The position numbers and the translations under genes are program-made. Below, one piece after another: positions 33,005 to 41,197 of a stretch of 47,269 nt of DNA. How positions within the stretch are numbered: the stretch's first letter is position 1; every line of letters begins with the position of its first letter. The notes under the pieces are model-generated. The model saw only the letters and a list, made by a program, of their open reading frames with translations. It did not search any database and was not told where the DNA came from. The stretch lies in assembly GCF_004348345.1 (NCBI RefSeq), contig NZ_SMJZ01000045.1:1-47269 (forward strand), given 5' to 3'. Source of the DNA: Nonomuraea longispora. GTDB lineage: Bacteria > Actinomycetota > Actinomycetes > Streptosporangiales > Streptosporangiaceae.

Positions 33005-33032
33005 GCTAATCCCGCGCTAAGCCACGGTTAAC
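33005..33032 (-). promoter_or_regulatory. Response-regulator-type direct repeats upstream of PepSY gene
   Basis: Read on the minus strand: GTTAAC, CTTAGC, ATTAGC, each exactly 11 bp apart (33032-33027, 33021-33016, 33010-33005). This spacing is typical of OmpR-family response regulators. Similar repeats lie at 35031-35068. Confidence 0.55.
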
Positions 33033-33077
33033 GCTACGGCTCCAGGGCCTTGTGCCCCAATCGCCGCCGCCGTGCTT

Positions 33078-34322
33078 TCACGTACCGGCCGGGCCCAGGA
33101 CGACCTCCACCCGCGTGCCGCCTTCCGGGCCCGTGGAGACGGTCAGGCCACCTCCCGACGACTCGGCGGTGCGGCGGGCGATGTCGAGGCCGAGCCCGGT
33201 CGAGCCGCCCCCGCTGGTGCCGCGCTCCAGCAGCGCCGCGTCGAAGCCGGGGCCGGAGTCCTCGACCACCAGCAGAACCCCGGCGTCGTGCGGCGCCAGG
33301 CGTACCGCCATGGGCACCCCCTCGGGGGTGTGCGCGAAGACGTTGCCCAGCAGAGCGTCCACGCAGGCGGACAGTTCCTCGGCGCCCACCGCCACCGGCA
33401 CCGCGGCGTCGGGCAGCGAAACCGATACCTCCCGCCCCTGGTCCTCGGCCAGCACCGACCAGAACCGCACCCGCTCCCGCACCACCGCCGCCGCGTCGCA
33501 CGTGCCGCGCCCGGCAGAGCGCCGGCGCGCGTCCGTGATGACCGTGCTCACCGCACGCTGGAGCGCGTCCACGCGGCTCTGTACGCGCGCCCTCTCCTCC
33601 GGGTCGCGCAACGCTTCGGCGTCCAGCCGCAGGCCCGTCAGAGGGGTACGCAGCCGGTGCGACAGGTCCGCCACCGACTCCCGTTCCGCCGCGAGCAGGT
33701 CGTCGATGCGCCCCGCCAGATGGTTGAGCGCCAGCGCCACCGAGCGCACCTCGGGCGGACCGCCCAGCTCCGCCCTGGCGGACAGGTCGCCGCCGGCCAG
33801 CCGGTGCGAGACCCTGGCGAGCCCGTCCACGGGTCTGGTCACGGCGAGCGCCAGCCGATCGGCCAGGACGATGCCCAGCACGACCAGGGCCAGCCCGAGC
33901 CCGAGCAGCGCCAGCCATGCCTCCCGCACGCCCTTGGTCAGCTCGGCGTCCGGCACGAGCACCCTGATGACGGCCGTGCCCTCCGGCGTCTGCGCCGAGG
34001 TCAGCACCTCCCTGCCGCCGGGGGCCGCGGCGGTGACGCTGCGTCCGGTGGCGGCCAGGAGTACGGCGTCGGAGCGGGGCGCCTGCCCGCCCACCGTGCC
34101 GCCACCCGGCAGGAACACGGTCACGGGCCGGCCCGCCTGTTGCACGGCCAGCGTCAGGTCGGGCGTGCCCACGGCCACCGCAACGTACTCGGCCGCCGCG
34201 GTGGCCCTGCTCATGGCGCCGTTCTCGGCCACGGCTCGGATCAGCAGTGCCATCGGCACCAGCAGCGCGATCAGCACGAGGGACGTGGTCGCGGCGACCA
34301 GCAGCGCCAGCCATCGCCTCAT
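33078..34322 (-). CDS. Sensor histidine kinase
   Basis: 414 aa. One membrane helix lies near residues 4-28, an extracytoplasmic sensor of about 120 residues follows, and a second helix lies near 150-172 (LALLGLGLALVVLGIVLADRLAL). HAMP comes next, then the H-box DLSHRLRTPLTGLRLDAEAL, the N-box ALLGNVFAHTPEG and the G-boxes DSGPGFD and STGLGLDIARR. The Arg/Leu after the His is a known variant of the usual SHELRTPL. The ATG at 34322 overlaps the response-regulator stop (ATGA). The signal is unknown; the PepSY and small exported proteins on either side suggest envelope sensing. Confidence 0.94.
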   Translation of the reverse strand: MRRWLALLVAATTSLVLIALLVPMALLIRAVAENGAMSRATAAAEYVAVAVGTPDLTLAVQQAGRPVTVFLPGGGTVGGQAPRSDAVLLAATGRSVTAAAPGGREVLTSAQTPEGTAVIRVLVPDAELTKGVREAWLALLGLGLALVVLGIVLADRLALAVTRPVDGLARVSHRLAGGDLSARAELGGPPEVRSVALALNHLAGRIDDLLAAERESVADLSHRLRTPLTGLRLDAEALRDPEERARVQSRVDALQRAVSTVITDARRRSAGRGTCDAAAVVRERVRFWSVLAEDQGREVSVSLPDAAVPVAVGAEELSACVDALLGNVFAHTPEGVPMAVRLAPHDAGVLLVVEDSGPGFDAALLERGTSGGGSTGLGLDIARRTAESSGGGLTVSTGPEGGTRVEVVLGPAGT

Positions 34323-34999
34323 GACGGCTCGACCAGCTTCACGCCGACGCCGCGCACGGTGTGCAGGTAGCGCGGCTCGGACGCCGTCTCGCCGAGTTTC
34401 CTGCGCAACCACGACAGGTGCACGTCCACGGTTTTGTCGGCCCCGCCGTACGGAAGCTGCCAGACCTCCGTCAGCAACTCCCGCTTGGTGACGACCTCGC
34501 CCGGCCGGGCTGCCAGATAGTGCAGGACGTCGAACTCGCGCGGCGTCAGGTCGAGCGCCGCCCCGTCCAGCGTGGCCGTACGCGCCCGCGGATCCACCCG
34601 AAGGGCCCCCACGGCCAGGGGCTCCGGCCCCGAGTCGCCGCCCGACCGCCGTAGCACGGCCCTGACCCGGGCGTCGAGCTGCGCCGCGCTGTACGGCTTG
34701 ACCACGTAGTCGTCGGCGCCCGCGTCCAGCACCGGCACCATCTCCGCGTCGCCGTCGCGGGCCGTCGCCACGATGACCGGCACCCGGCTGACCGCCCGCA
34801 ACATGCGCAGCAGCTCCACCCCGTCGAGGTCGGGCAGCCCCAGGTCGAGAACGATGAGATCGGGGCGGTCGTGCACGGCCAGCCGCAGCCCGTCCAGCGC
34901 CGTCGGCGAGGAGGAGACGGCGTGGCCGAGCTCCCGCAGCCCGCGGCCGAGCGCCGTGCGGATCGCCACGTCGTCCTCGATGAGCAGGATGTCAGCCAT
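34319..34999 (-). CDS. OmpR/PhoB family response regulator
   Basis: 226 aa. The receiver domain starts LLIEDDVAIRTALG, with phospho-acceptor Asp in LIVLDLGLPD, Thr in VIVATARD and Lys in YVVKPY. The winged-helix domain reads LDLTPREFDVLHYLAARPGEVVTKRELLTEVW and TVDVHLSWLRRKLGE. It is translationally coupled to the kinase. There is no Shine-Dalgarno before the ATG; TACGTT ends 7 nt upstream, so it may be leaderless. The direct repeats at 35031-35068 lie at its -35 region and suggest autoregulation. Confidence 0.96.
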   Translation of the reverse strand: MADILLIEDDVAIRTALGRGLRELGHAVSSSPTALDGLRLAVHDRPDLIVLDLGLPDLDGVELLRMLRAVSRVPVIVATARDGDAEMVPVLDAGADDYVVKPYSAAQLDARVRAVLRRSGGDSGPEPLAVGALRVDPRARTATLDGAALDLTPREFDVLHYLAARPGEVVTKRELLTEVWQLPYGGADKTVDVHLSWLRRKLGETASEPRYLHTVRGVGVKLVEPS

Positions 35000-35030
35000 G
35001 TACTTGAACGTAGACGCTCCCTGGCGATGC

Positions 35031-35068
35031 CTTGGGCCGCCTTAGGGGCGCCTTAACCTGACGTTAGC
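35031..35068. promoter_or_regulatory. Response-regulator-type direct repeats between regulator and exported-protein genes
   Basis: CTTGGG (35031), CTTAGG (35041), CTTAAC (35052) and GTTAGC (35063) recur every 10-11 bp. They resemble the three repeats before the PepSY gene (consensus NTTARC). They lie between the divergent response-regulator and exported-protein genes and could control both. Confidence 0.55.
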
Positions 35069-35093
35069 CGTACATGGGAGAGGCTGGGAGGCG

Positions 35094-35516
35094 ATGAAGA
35101 GACTCGTCCTGGCCTGGGCCGCCACCGCCGTCGCCGCCACCGGCGCGGGCGTGGCGGTGCTCGGCCTGCTCGGCAACGGCCTGACCGGCGCCTCCAGCCA
35201 CGTGCTCACCGGGCCGGAGGTGCGCGCGGCCCTGGCCACGGCGACGTCGCGCGCGGTCACGACGCCGACCGGCTCGCCCGCCCGGACCCGGCAGGAGAAG
35301 CTGATCCGCAGCGCGGGCGGCACGGTGATCGCCTCCTGCGACGGCGACCAGGTGACGTTGCGCTCGTGGAGCCCCGCCCAAGGCTACGCGGCTGACGGCG
35401 TCGAGCCGGGGCCCGCCTGGGAGGCCAAGGTGGAGTTTGAGCAGGAGGAGGGTGACGAGGTGGAGCTCACGATCACCTGCGCGGGCGGCCGGCCCGTGGC
35501 CCGCACCTCGTCGTAG
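35094..35516 (+). CDS. Small exported protein of unknown function
   Basis: 140 aa. The N-terminal hydrophobic segment (MKRLVLAWAATAVAATGAGVAVLGLLG) is a signal peptide or membrane anchor. The mature domain has a cysteine pair: GGTVIASCDGDQVTLRSW and EVELTITCAGG. It contains beta-rich segments and a short acidic stretch (FEQEEGDEVEL). The ATG at 35094 has GGGAGGCG. It is divergent from the response regulator, with shared direct repeats, so it is a probable target of the two-component system. No family recognised. Confidence 0.78.
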   Translation: MKRLVLAWAATAVAATGAGVAVLGLLGNGLTGASSHVLTGPEVRAALATATSRAVTTPTGSPARTRQEKLIRSAGGTVIASCDGDQVTLRSWSPAQGYAADGVEPGPAWEAKVEFEQEEGDEVELTITCAGGRPVARTSS

Positions 35517-35525
35517 CCCGTCCGG

Positions 35526-35738
35526 TCACCGGCTCCCGCGCACCTGCAACGCCCCGAGCAGCTCCTCGGACGCCCTGGTGATGGTCTCGACGGCCCGGTC
35601 GAACGCCTGCGCGTTGTGCGCGGCGGGTGCCCGGAAGCCGGAGATCTTCCTGACGTACTGCAGCGCCGCCGCGCGCACGTCCTCCTCGGTCACACTCTCG
35701 GTGTACGGGGGACGAAGGGTCTTGATGCTTCTGCACAT
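35526..35738 (-). CDS. DUF2277 family protein
   Basis: 70 aa. MCRSIKTLRPPY, VTEEDVRAAALQYVRKISGFRAPAAHNAQAFDRAVETITRASEELL matches the small DUF2277 family (conserved MCRnIktL start and RKisG motif). Function unknown. It starts 3 bp after the stop of the IclR gene and is probably co-transcribed with it. Length is near the family norm. Confidence 0.85.
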   Translation of the reverse strand: MCRSIKTLRPPYTESVTEEDVRAAALQYVRKISGFRAPAAHNAQAFDRAVETITRASEELLGALQVRGSR

Positions 35739-35741
35739 GCC

Positions 35742-36482
35742 CTAACGGTAATAGCCCATGCGTTGGCTTATCTCGCGCGCGCCCTCGACCAGCAGCTCGC
35801 CCACCTCGGGAAGCCGGTCGGGCGTCAGCCGGTAGGAGGGCGCGGAGACGCTGACGGCGGCCACGACGGTGCCGTCGCTGCCCCTGATCGGCGCGGCGAC
35901 CGCGTTCAGCCCGACCTCGAGCTCCTCCACGGCCTCGGCCCAGCCTCGTTCCCTGATGGCGTCGAGGTCCAGATCGTCCTTGGAGGTGATCGTGCGGGGG
36001 GTGTAGCGGTCGAGCCGGCCGGGCATGCGCAGGGCGCCGAAGGCCAGCAGCACCTTGCCGCTGGAGCTGGCGTGGGCGGGGGTGCTCTTCCCGACCCAGT
36101 TGTGCCCGCTGATCGCGGCCGGGCCGCGGATCTGGGTGAGGTTGACCGCGTCGCCGTCCTGCGGGACCGCGATGTTGACGGTCTCGCCGATCTCCTCGGC
36201 CAGGCGCAGGCACACGTCTCTGCCTTCGCGCGACAGGTCGAGCTGGGCCGTGGCCGCGCCGGCCAGGCGTACGACGCCGAAGCCGAGCTGGTAGCGCCCG
36301 CGGTCGCTGCTCTGCTCCACCAATCCGCCCTGCTCCAGAGCGGCGAGTAAACGGAAGGCCGTGGACTTGTGCACGTCGAGCTCTGTCGCGAGATCCGTCA
36401 CTCGGGTGGAACCCTCACGGGCGAGGATTTCCAGGATGGCAATGGCCCGATCTACTGATTGCACGGTCGCGGTGTTGCTCAT
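35742..36482 (-). CDS. IclR family regulator (probable controller of the dimethylglycine/sarcosine operon)
   Basis: 246 aa. The N-terminal winged helix (VQSVDRAIAILEILAREGSTRVTDLATELDVHKSTAFRLLAALEQGGL) is followed by the IclR effector domain (SGHNWVGKSTPAHASSSGKVLLAFG, VGLNAVAAPIRGSDGTVVAAVSVSAP). The ATG at 36482 has no Shine-Dalgarno; TATGCT ends 8 nt upstream, so the mRNA is probably leaderless. A TGTTGC-N7-GCAACA palindrome covers the start codon and should mediate autoregulation. A related site lies at the operon promoter near 22.28 kb. The target assignment is inferred from the shared site. Confidence 0.93.
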   Translation of the reverse strand: MSNTATVQSVDRAIAILEILAREGSTRVTDLATELDVHKSTAFRLLAALEQGGLVEQSSDRGRYQLGFGVVRLAGAATAQLDLSREGRDVCLRLAEEIGETVNIAVPQDGDAVNLTQIRGPAAISGHNWVGKSTPAHASSSGKVLLAFGALRMPGRLDRYTPRTITSKDDLDLDAIRERGWAEAVEELEVGLNAVAAPIRGSDGTVVAAVSVSAPSYRLTPDRLPEVGELLVEGAREISQRMGYYR

Positions 36483-36491
36483 ACCGCAACA
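36473..36491 (-). promoter_or_regulatory. Autoregulatory IclR operator on the iclR start codon
   Basis: Minus strand TGTTGCGGTATGAGCAACA: perfect 6-bp arms, 7-bp centre containing the ATG. A -10 hexamer TATGCT lies just upstream. It shares 14 of 19 bases with 22275-22293. Confidence 0.6.
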
Positions 36492-36594
36492 GCATACTTC
36501 GCCGCACGGAGCTTCTCACGGGGATCTTGGCGGGCGGTGAGCGGGATCGCCGGTGTATCCGCACGTCAGAGGGCCCGGAAAAGTAATTGACTAC

Positions 36595-37347
36595 TCAACT
36601 GCCGTCGGCCGTCGGACGGAGCTCGTTGCCGAAGTCGAGTGCGATCTTCCGCAGTCCCTCCGCCAGCTCGTCGCGGTCCAGCCCGTCGATGCGTTCCGCG
36701 GGGCCCGACACCGACATCGCGGCCACCACCCGGCCACCGTCCCAGACGGGCACGGCCAGGCAGTGCACGCCCAGCTCCTCCTCGCCCAGGTCCATGGCGT
36801 AACCACGCGACCTGACCTGTTCGAGCTCGGCGAGCATCGCGGTCAGCTCCGTGATCGTGTTGGGGGTGCGCCGCGGCATGCCGGTCCTCTCGAACACGGC
36901 GACCGCCTGGGAGGCGGGCCGCCCGGACAGCAGCACCTTGCCCACCGCCGTGCTGTGCGGCAGCACCCGCCTGCCCACCTCGGCGAACATGCGCAGCCTG
37001 CGCGGCGAGGGCGCCTGGGCCACGTAGACGATGAAGTCGCCTTCGAGCACGGCCAGGTTGGCGGTCTCGCCGGACAGCTCGACCATCCTGGCGAGGTACG
37101 GCTGCGCCCACACGCCGACCATGCTCTCCGCGATGCCGCCCAGGCGTACGAGCCCGCCGCCGAGCGCGTACCGGCGGTCCGACTCCTGGCGTACGTAACC
37201 GCGGGCGAGCAGCGTCTGCAGCAGCCGGTGGATGGTCCCGTACGGCAGGCCCGTCCTGGCGGCGATCTCCGACAGGCCCGCCTCGCCCCCGTGCTCGGCC
37301 AGTGCCTCCAGCACGTCGAGCGCCCGCTCGACCGACTGGACGCTCAC
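36595..37347 (-). CDS. IclR family regulator of the glycolate/malate synthase operon
   Basis: 250 aa, winged helix SVQSVERALDVLEALAEHGGEAGLSEIAARTGLPYGTIHRLLQTLLARGY plus an effector domain (HSTAVGKVLLSGRP, LGVHCLAVPVWDGGRVVAAMSVSGP). The GTG start at 37347 overlaps the glcF stop in GTGA, so it is the last gene of the aceB-glcDEF operon and should respond to glycolate, glyoxylate or a related effector. The likely target is the TTCC-type palindrome upstream of aceB. Effector and mode are inferred. Confidence 0.93.
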   Translation of the reverse strand: MSVQSVERALDVLEALAEHGGEAGLSEIAARTGLPYGTIHRLLQTLLARGYVRQESDRRYALGGGLVRLGGIAESMVGVWAQPYLARMVELSGETANLAVLEGDFIVYVAQAPSPRRLRMFAEVGRRVLPHSTAVGKVLLSGRPASQAVAVFERTGMPRRTPNTITELTAMLAELEQVRSRGYAMDLGEEELGVHCLAVPVWDGGRVVAAMSVSGPAERIDGLDRDELAEGLRKIALDFGNELRPTADGS

Positions 37348-38546
37348 AGGCGCACACCGCGGAGCGAGGCGTCCAGCACCTCGGCCGTGTGCGCCACCCT
37401 GATCTCCTCGCCGGCGCGGCGCATGGCGGAGGCGATCTGCATGGTGCAGCCGGGGTTGGCGGAGACCAGCAGGCCGGCGCCGGTCGTGCCCACCGCGCGG
37501 GCCTTCCTGTCGCCGAGGTCGTGGGCGGCCTGCGGCTGCAGGATGTTGTACGTGCCCGCGGACCCGCAGCAGACGGCCGACTCGGGGATCTCGCGCAACT
37601 CCAGGCCGGGGATGCCGCGCAGCAGCTCGCGCGGCTGGTCGCGGATGCCCTGGGCGTGGGCCAGATGGCAGGCGTCGTGGTAGGCGACGGTGAGCGGCAA
37701 CGGGTGCCGCGTGGCCACGGGGCCCAGCTCGGCGAGATATTCGGACAGGTCGGCTACCTTGAACCGGGGTTCGCGGCCGAGCAGTTCGGCGTATTCCTTC
37801 ATGGAGGAGCCGCATCCCGCCGCGTTCACCACGACGGTGTCGACGCCCGCCTTCTCGAACGTCCTGACCGTGCGCCGGGCGAGCCTCCTGGCCTGCTCGG
37901 CACGCCCGGCGTGCACGCTGAGCGCGCCGCAGCAGCCCTGTCCTCGCGGGATGACCACGTCGCAGCCCTCCAGCGCGAGCACCCGCGCGGTGGCCGCGTT
38001 GACCTGGGGAAAGAACTCTCCCTGTACGCATCCGGTGAGCATGCCGACGACGGCCCTGCGCTCCCCCCTTGCTCTGACGACGCGCGGCATGCGTTGGCGG
38101 TGCTCGACCCGCGGCGCCAGCCTCGCCATGGAGCCGAGGCCGGGGTGTACCCGGGACAGGAACGGCGCCATCCGCCCGGCCAGCCACATCGTCGGCCGCA
38201 GCAGCCGCAGCCTGCGCGGGTAGGGGAAGAGACTGAACACGATCTCGCGTACGGCCCGGTCCTCCGGCTCGCGCACGTGCTCCCGCTCGATTACGACCCT
38301 GGTCTGCTCGATCAGCCGGTCGTACTGGACTCCGGAAGGGCACGCCGTGACGCACGCCATGCAGCCCAGGCAGGCGTCGAAGTGCCCGGCCATCTCGGGG
38401 GTGATGGGCGTGCCCTCGACGTGCTGCTTCATCAGGTGGATACGGCCGCGCGGCGAGTCCATCTCCTCGCCCCACAGCGCGTACGTCGGGCACGTCGGCA
38501 GGCAGAACCCGCAGTGCACACAGTCGTTGATCAGCTCAGGATCCAC
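37344..38546 (-). CDS. glcF: Glycolate oxidase iron-sulfur subunit GlcF
   Basis: 400 aa. Two [4Fe-4S] motifs are present: CVHCGFCLPTCPTY (Cys9, 12, 15, 19) and CLGCMACVTACPSGVQYD. Two CCG domains follow (GCCGALSVHAGR, VAYHDACHLAHAQG, CCGSAGTYN). It passes electrons from the FAD subunits to the membrane chain. The GTG at 38546 lies 1 bp from the glcE stop, with GGAAGGA inside glcE as ribosome-binding site. Confidence 0.94.
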   Translation of the reverse strand: MDPELINDCVHCGFCLPTCPTYALWGEEMDSPRGRIHLMKQHVEGTPITPEMAGHFDACLGCMACVTACPSGVQYDRLIEQTRVVIEREHVREPEDRAVREIVFSLFPYPRRLRLLRPTMWLAGRMAPFLSRVHPGLGSMARLAPRVEHRQRMPRVVRARGERRAVVGMLTGCVQGEFFPQVNAATARVLALEGCDVVIPRGQGCCGALSVHAGRAEQARRLARRTVRTFEKAGVDTVVVNAAGCGSSMKEYAELLGREPRFKVADLSEYLAELGPVATRHPLPLTVAYHDACHLAHAQGIRDQPRELLRGIPGLELREIPESAVCCGSAGTYNILQPQAAHDLGDRKARAVGTTGAGLLVSANPGCTMQIASAMRRAGEEIRVAHTAEVLDASLRGVRL

Positions 38547-38547
38547 G

Positions 38548-39735
38548 TCAGATCCTTCCTGCGAACCGGCCGGGGGACATCCTGCGCCCGGGATCGAATC
38601 GTTCCTTCACCCGCCGCATCAGCGGCAACGTGCTCACCTGCCCCCACCTGTCGACGCCGTCGTACGGCGAGGCCGGGACGCTCACCCGCCCGCCCAGCGC
38701 CTCGATCCGCGTTCTGAGCCGGTCGACGGCGTCCGTCAGCTCCGCCTCGGAGACCTCGCCCCCGTGCTCCAGGTAGGCGTGTCCCGTGGCCGCGGAGCCG
38801 CGGAAGGAGAACCCGGCCTCGTCTGAGGCCGCCAGCGCCTCGGTCGTGCGCGCGGGCGGGAAGCGCAGCTCTGCCAGCACCTCGTCCGTGAGGATGCGTC
38901 CCCACCAGTCAGGGCGCACGTCCGTGATCGTGCCGTCGCCGAGCACATCGAGCAGCGCCTGCGCGCGCTGCTCGGCGGCCGACCCCTCCACCAGCACCGC
39001 GATCGTCGCGTGCCGGCCGTCGGGACAGTCGATGTCCACGGCGGAGGGCTCGGCCTGGGAGGTGGCCAGGCGCAGCAGGGTCTCACCGGCGAGGTCGGCG
39101 ACCTCCGTGGCCGCCACAACCCAGCGCCGCAGGGCGGGCAGCGGGTGCAGGCGGAAGGTCGCCTCGGCGATCACGCCCAGCGTGCCGCGCGAACCGGTGA
39201 AGAGCTTGCCGAGGTCGTAGCCGGCGACGTTCTTGACCACCTTGCCGCCCGACCTGGCGACCGTGCCGTCGGGCAGGACCACGGTGACCCCGATGAGCAG
39301 GTCGCGGGCGGTGCCGTAGCGGTAGGCGCGCGGGCCCGCGGTCGCGGCGGCGAGCGTGCCGCCGACCGTCGTGTGCTCGGCGAACGGCGGGTCGAGCGCC
39401 AGCTCCTGCCCTTTGCCCGCGAGCGCGGCGGCCAGGGCGTCCATGGTGACGCCCGCCTGCGCCCGCACCACGAGGTCGCCGGCCGCGTGTTCGAGGATCT
39501 CGTTCATGCAGCACATGTCGAGCAGGACGTCGCACCGCTCGGGCGGGTGGCCCCAGTGCAGCTTGGTCCCGCCGCCCACGGGCACCACCGCGAGGTCCTG
39601 CTCCTCGCAGGCCCGCAGCACCGCGGCGATCTCCTCCACCGTCTCGGGCAGCGCCACCCAGCGCGGCACCACGCCGCTCACGGCGTCCCTCTCGCCGGCC
39701 CGCCTGACCGTCACGCCGCCGGCCGCCAGGGTCAT
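38548..39735 (-). CDS. glcE: Glycolate oxidase FAD-binding subunit GlcE
   Basis: 395 aa, PCMH-type FAD domain. Motifs are LPETVEEIAAVLRACEEQDLAVVPVGGGTKLHWG, TVGGTLAAATAGPRAYRYGTARDLLIGVTVVLPDGTVARSGGKVVKNVAGYDLGKLFTGSRGTLGVI and the C-terminal RRVKERFDPGRRMSPGRF. It is shorter than GlcD and lacks the full C-terminal cap, as usual for GlcE. The ATG at 39735 overlaps the glcD stop (TGATG). Confidence 0.93.
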   Translation of the reverse strand: MTLAAGGVTVRRAGERDAVSGVVPRWVALPETVEEIAAVLRACEEQDLAVVPVGGGTKLHWGHPPERCDVLLDMCCMNEILEHAAGDLVVRAQAGVTMDALAAALAGKGQELALDPPFAEHTTVGGTLAAATAGPRAYRYGTARDLLIGVTVVLPDGTVARSGGKVVKNVAGYDLGKLFTGSRGTLGVIAEATFRLHPLPALRRWVVAATEVADLAGETLLRLATSQAEPSAVDIDCPDGRHATIAVLVEGSAAEQRAQALLDVLGDGTITDVRPDWWGRILTDEVLAELRFPPARTTEALAASDEAGFSFRGSAATGHAYLEHGGEVSEAELTDAVDRLRTRIEALGGRVSVPASPYDGVDRWGQVSTLPLMRRVKERFDPGRRMSPGRFAGRI

Positions 39736-41171
39736 CAGAACTGTTCCGCCTTCCCGGACTCGACCAGCGGGTGCACGCCCTTGCGCACGCCCGGCACCTC
39801 GCCGCACAGCCGCGGCGTGGGGAACACCTTGCCCGGGTTGGACAGGCCACGCGGGTCGAACGCGCACCGGACGAGCTGCATGGTGTCCAGGTCGTCGTCG
39901 CTGAACATCCTCGGCATATAACGTGATTTGTCGACCCCGACCCCGTGCTCGCCCGTGATCGAGCCGCCGTGCTCGATGCACAGGTCGAGGATCGCGCCGG
40001 AGACCACCTCGGCCCGCTCGCCCGCGCCGGTCTCCGCGTCGTCGAACAACACCAGCGGATGCAGGTTGCCGTCGCCCGCGTGGAAGACGTTGGCCACCTT
40101 GATCCGGTGCTCGGCCGAGAGCCGGTCGATGGCGGCCAGCACGCCGGGCAGCGACGTGCGCGGCACCACGCCGTCCTGGACGATGTAGGCCGGGCTGATG
40201 CGCCCCACGGCCGCGAACGCCGACTTGCGGCCCTTCCAGATCGCCGCCCGCTCGGCGGCACCGGCCGCGACCCGCAGCTCGAACGCGTCCGAGCAGATCT
40301 CCCTGAGCCGGGCGAACTGCCGCTCCACCTCGTCAGCGGGCCCGTCGAGCTCCACGATGAGCACGGCGCCCGCGCCCTCGGGATAGTCGCAGGCCACCGC
40401 CGCCTCGGCCGCCTCGATGGCCAGTGCGTCCATCATCTCGATGGCGGCCGGCACGATGCCCGCCCCGATGATCGCCGAGACCGCCTCGCCACCCTGCTCG
40501 ATGCTCTCGAACGCGGCCAGCACCGTGGTCACCGACTCGGGCGCGCGGCAGAGACGTACCGTGATCTTGGTGGCGATGCCCAGCGTGCCCTCCGAGCCCA
40601 CGAACGCGCCCAGCAGGTCGTAGCCGGGGTCCGCGCGGTCGAGCGTCACCAGGTCGCCGTCGGGGGTGACGATCTCACAGGCCTCGACGTGGTTGACGGT
40701 GAAGCCGTACTTCAGGCAGTGGGCGCCGCCGGAGTTCTCCGCGACGTTGCCCCCGATCGAGCAGATCTGCTGGCTGGAGGGGTCGGGGGCGTAGTAGTAG
40801 CCCTGGTCGCGCACGGCCTCGGTGATGGCCAGGTTGGTGACGCCCGGTTCCACCACCGCCCTGCGGTTGGCGAGGTCGATCTCCAGGATGGCGCGCATCT
40901 TCGAGGTGACGATGAGCACGCCGTCCTCGCGGGGGAGCGCGCCCCCCGACAGCCCGGTGCCCGAGCCCCTCGCCACGAAGGGGACGCCGAAGTCGTTGCA
41001 CAGGCGTACCACGCGGGCGATCTGCTCGGCCGTGGCGGGCAGCACGACCACGCCCGGGGTCGCCCGGTGGTAGGTCAGGCCGTCGCACTCGTACGTGCGC
41101 AGGCGTACGGGATCGGTGATCACCGAGTCGTGGGGCAGCAGCGACCGCAGGGCCGCTATCAGCGTTTCCAT
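39735..41171 (-). CDS. glcD: Glycolate oxidase catalytic subunit GlcD
   Basis: 478 aa, FAD-linked oxidase of the vanillyl-alcohol-oxidase fold, oxidising glycolate (or D-lactate) to glyoxylate. Motifs are FVARGSGTGLSGGALP, YYAPDPSSQQICSIGGNVAENSGGAHCLKYG, FVGSEGTLGIATKI, NVFHAGDGNLHPLVLFD (metal-binding His) and GGSITGEHGVGVDK. The ATG at 41171 has GGGGGA 6 nt upstream. It lies 26 bp after aceB and is translationally coupled to glcE. Glycolate rather than lactate is supported by the malate synthase in the operon. Confidence 0.94.
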   Translation of the reverse strand: METLIAALRSLLPHDSVITDPVRLRTYECDGLTYHRATPGVVVLPATAEQIARVVRLCNDFGVPFVARGSGTGLSGGALPREDGVLIVTSKMRAILEIDLANRRAVVEPGVTNLAITEAVRDQGYYYAPDPSSQQICSIGGNVAENSGGAHCLKYGFTVNHVEACEIVTPDGDLVTLDRADPGYDLLGAFVGSEGTLGIATKITVRLCRAPESVTTVLAAFESIEQGGEAVSAIIGAGIVPAAIEMMDALAIEAAEAAVACDYPEGAGAVLIVELDGPADEVERQFARLREICSDAFELRVAAGAAERAAIWKGRKSAFAAVGRISPAYIVQDGVVPRTSLPGVLAAIDRLSAEHRIKVANVFHAGDGNLHPLVLFDDAETGAGERAEVVSGAILDLCIEHGGSITGEHGVGVDKSRYMPRMFSDDDLDTMQLVRCAFDPRGLSNPGKVFPTPRLCGEVPGVRKGVHPLVESGKAEQF

Positions 41172-41197
41172 CACCGATCCCCCTTTATTAGCCTTTC

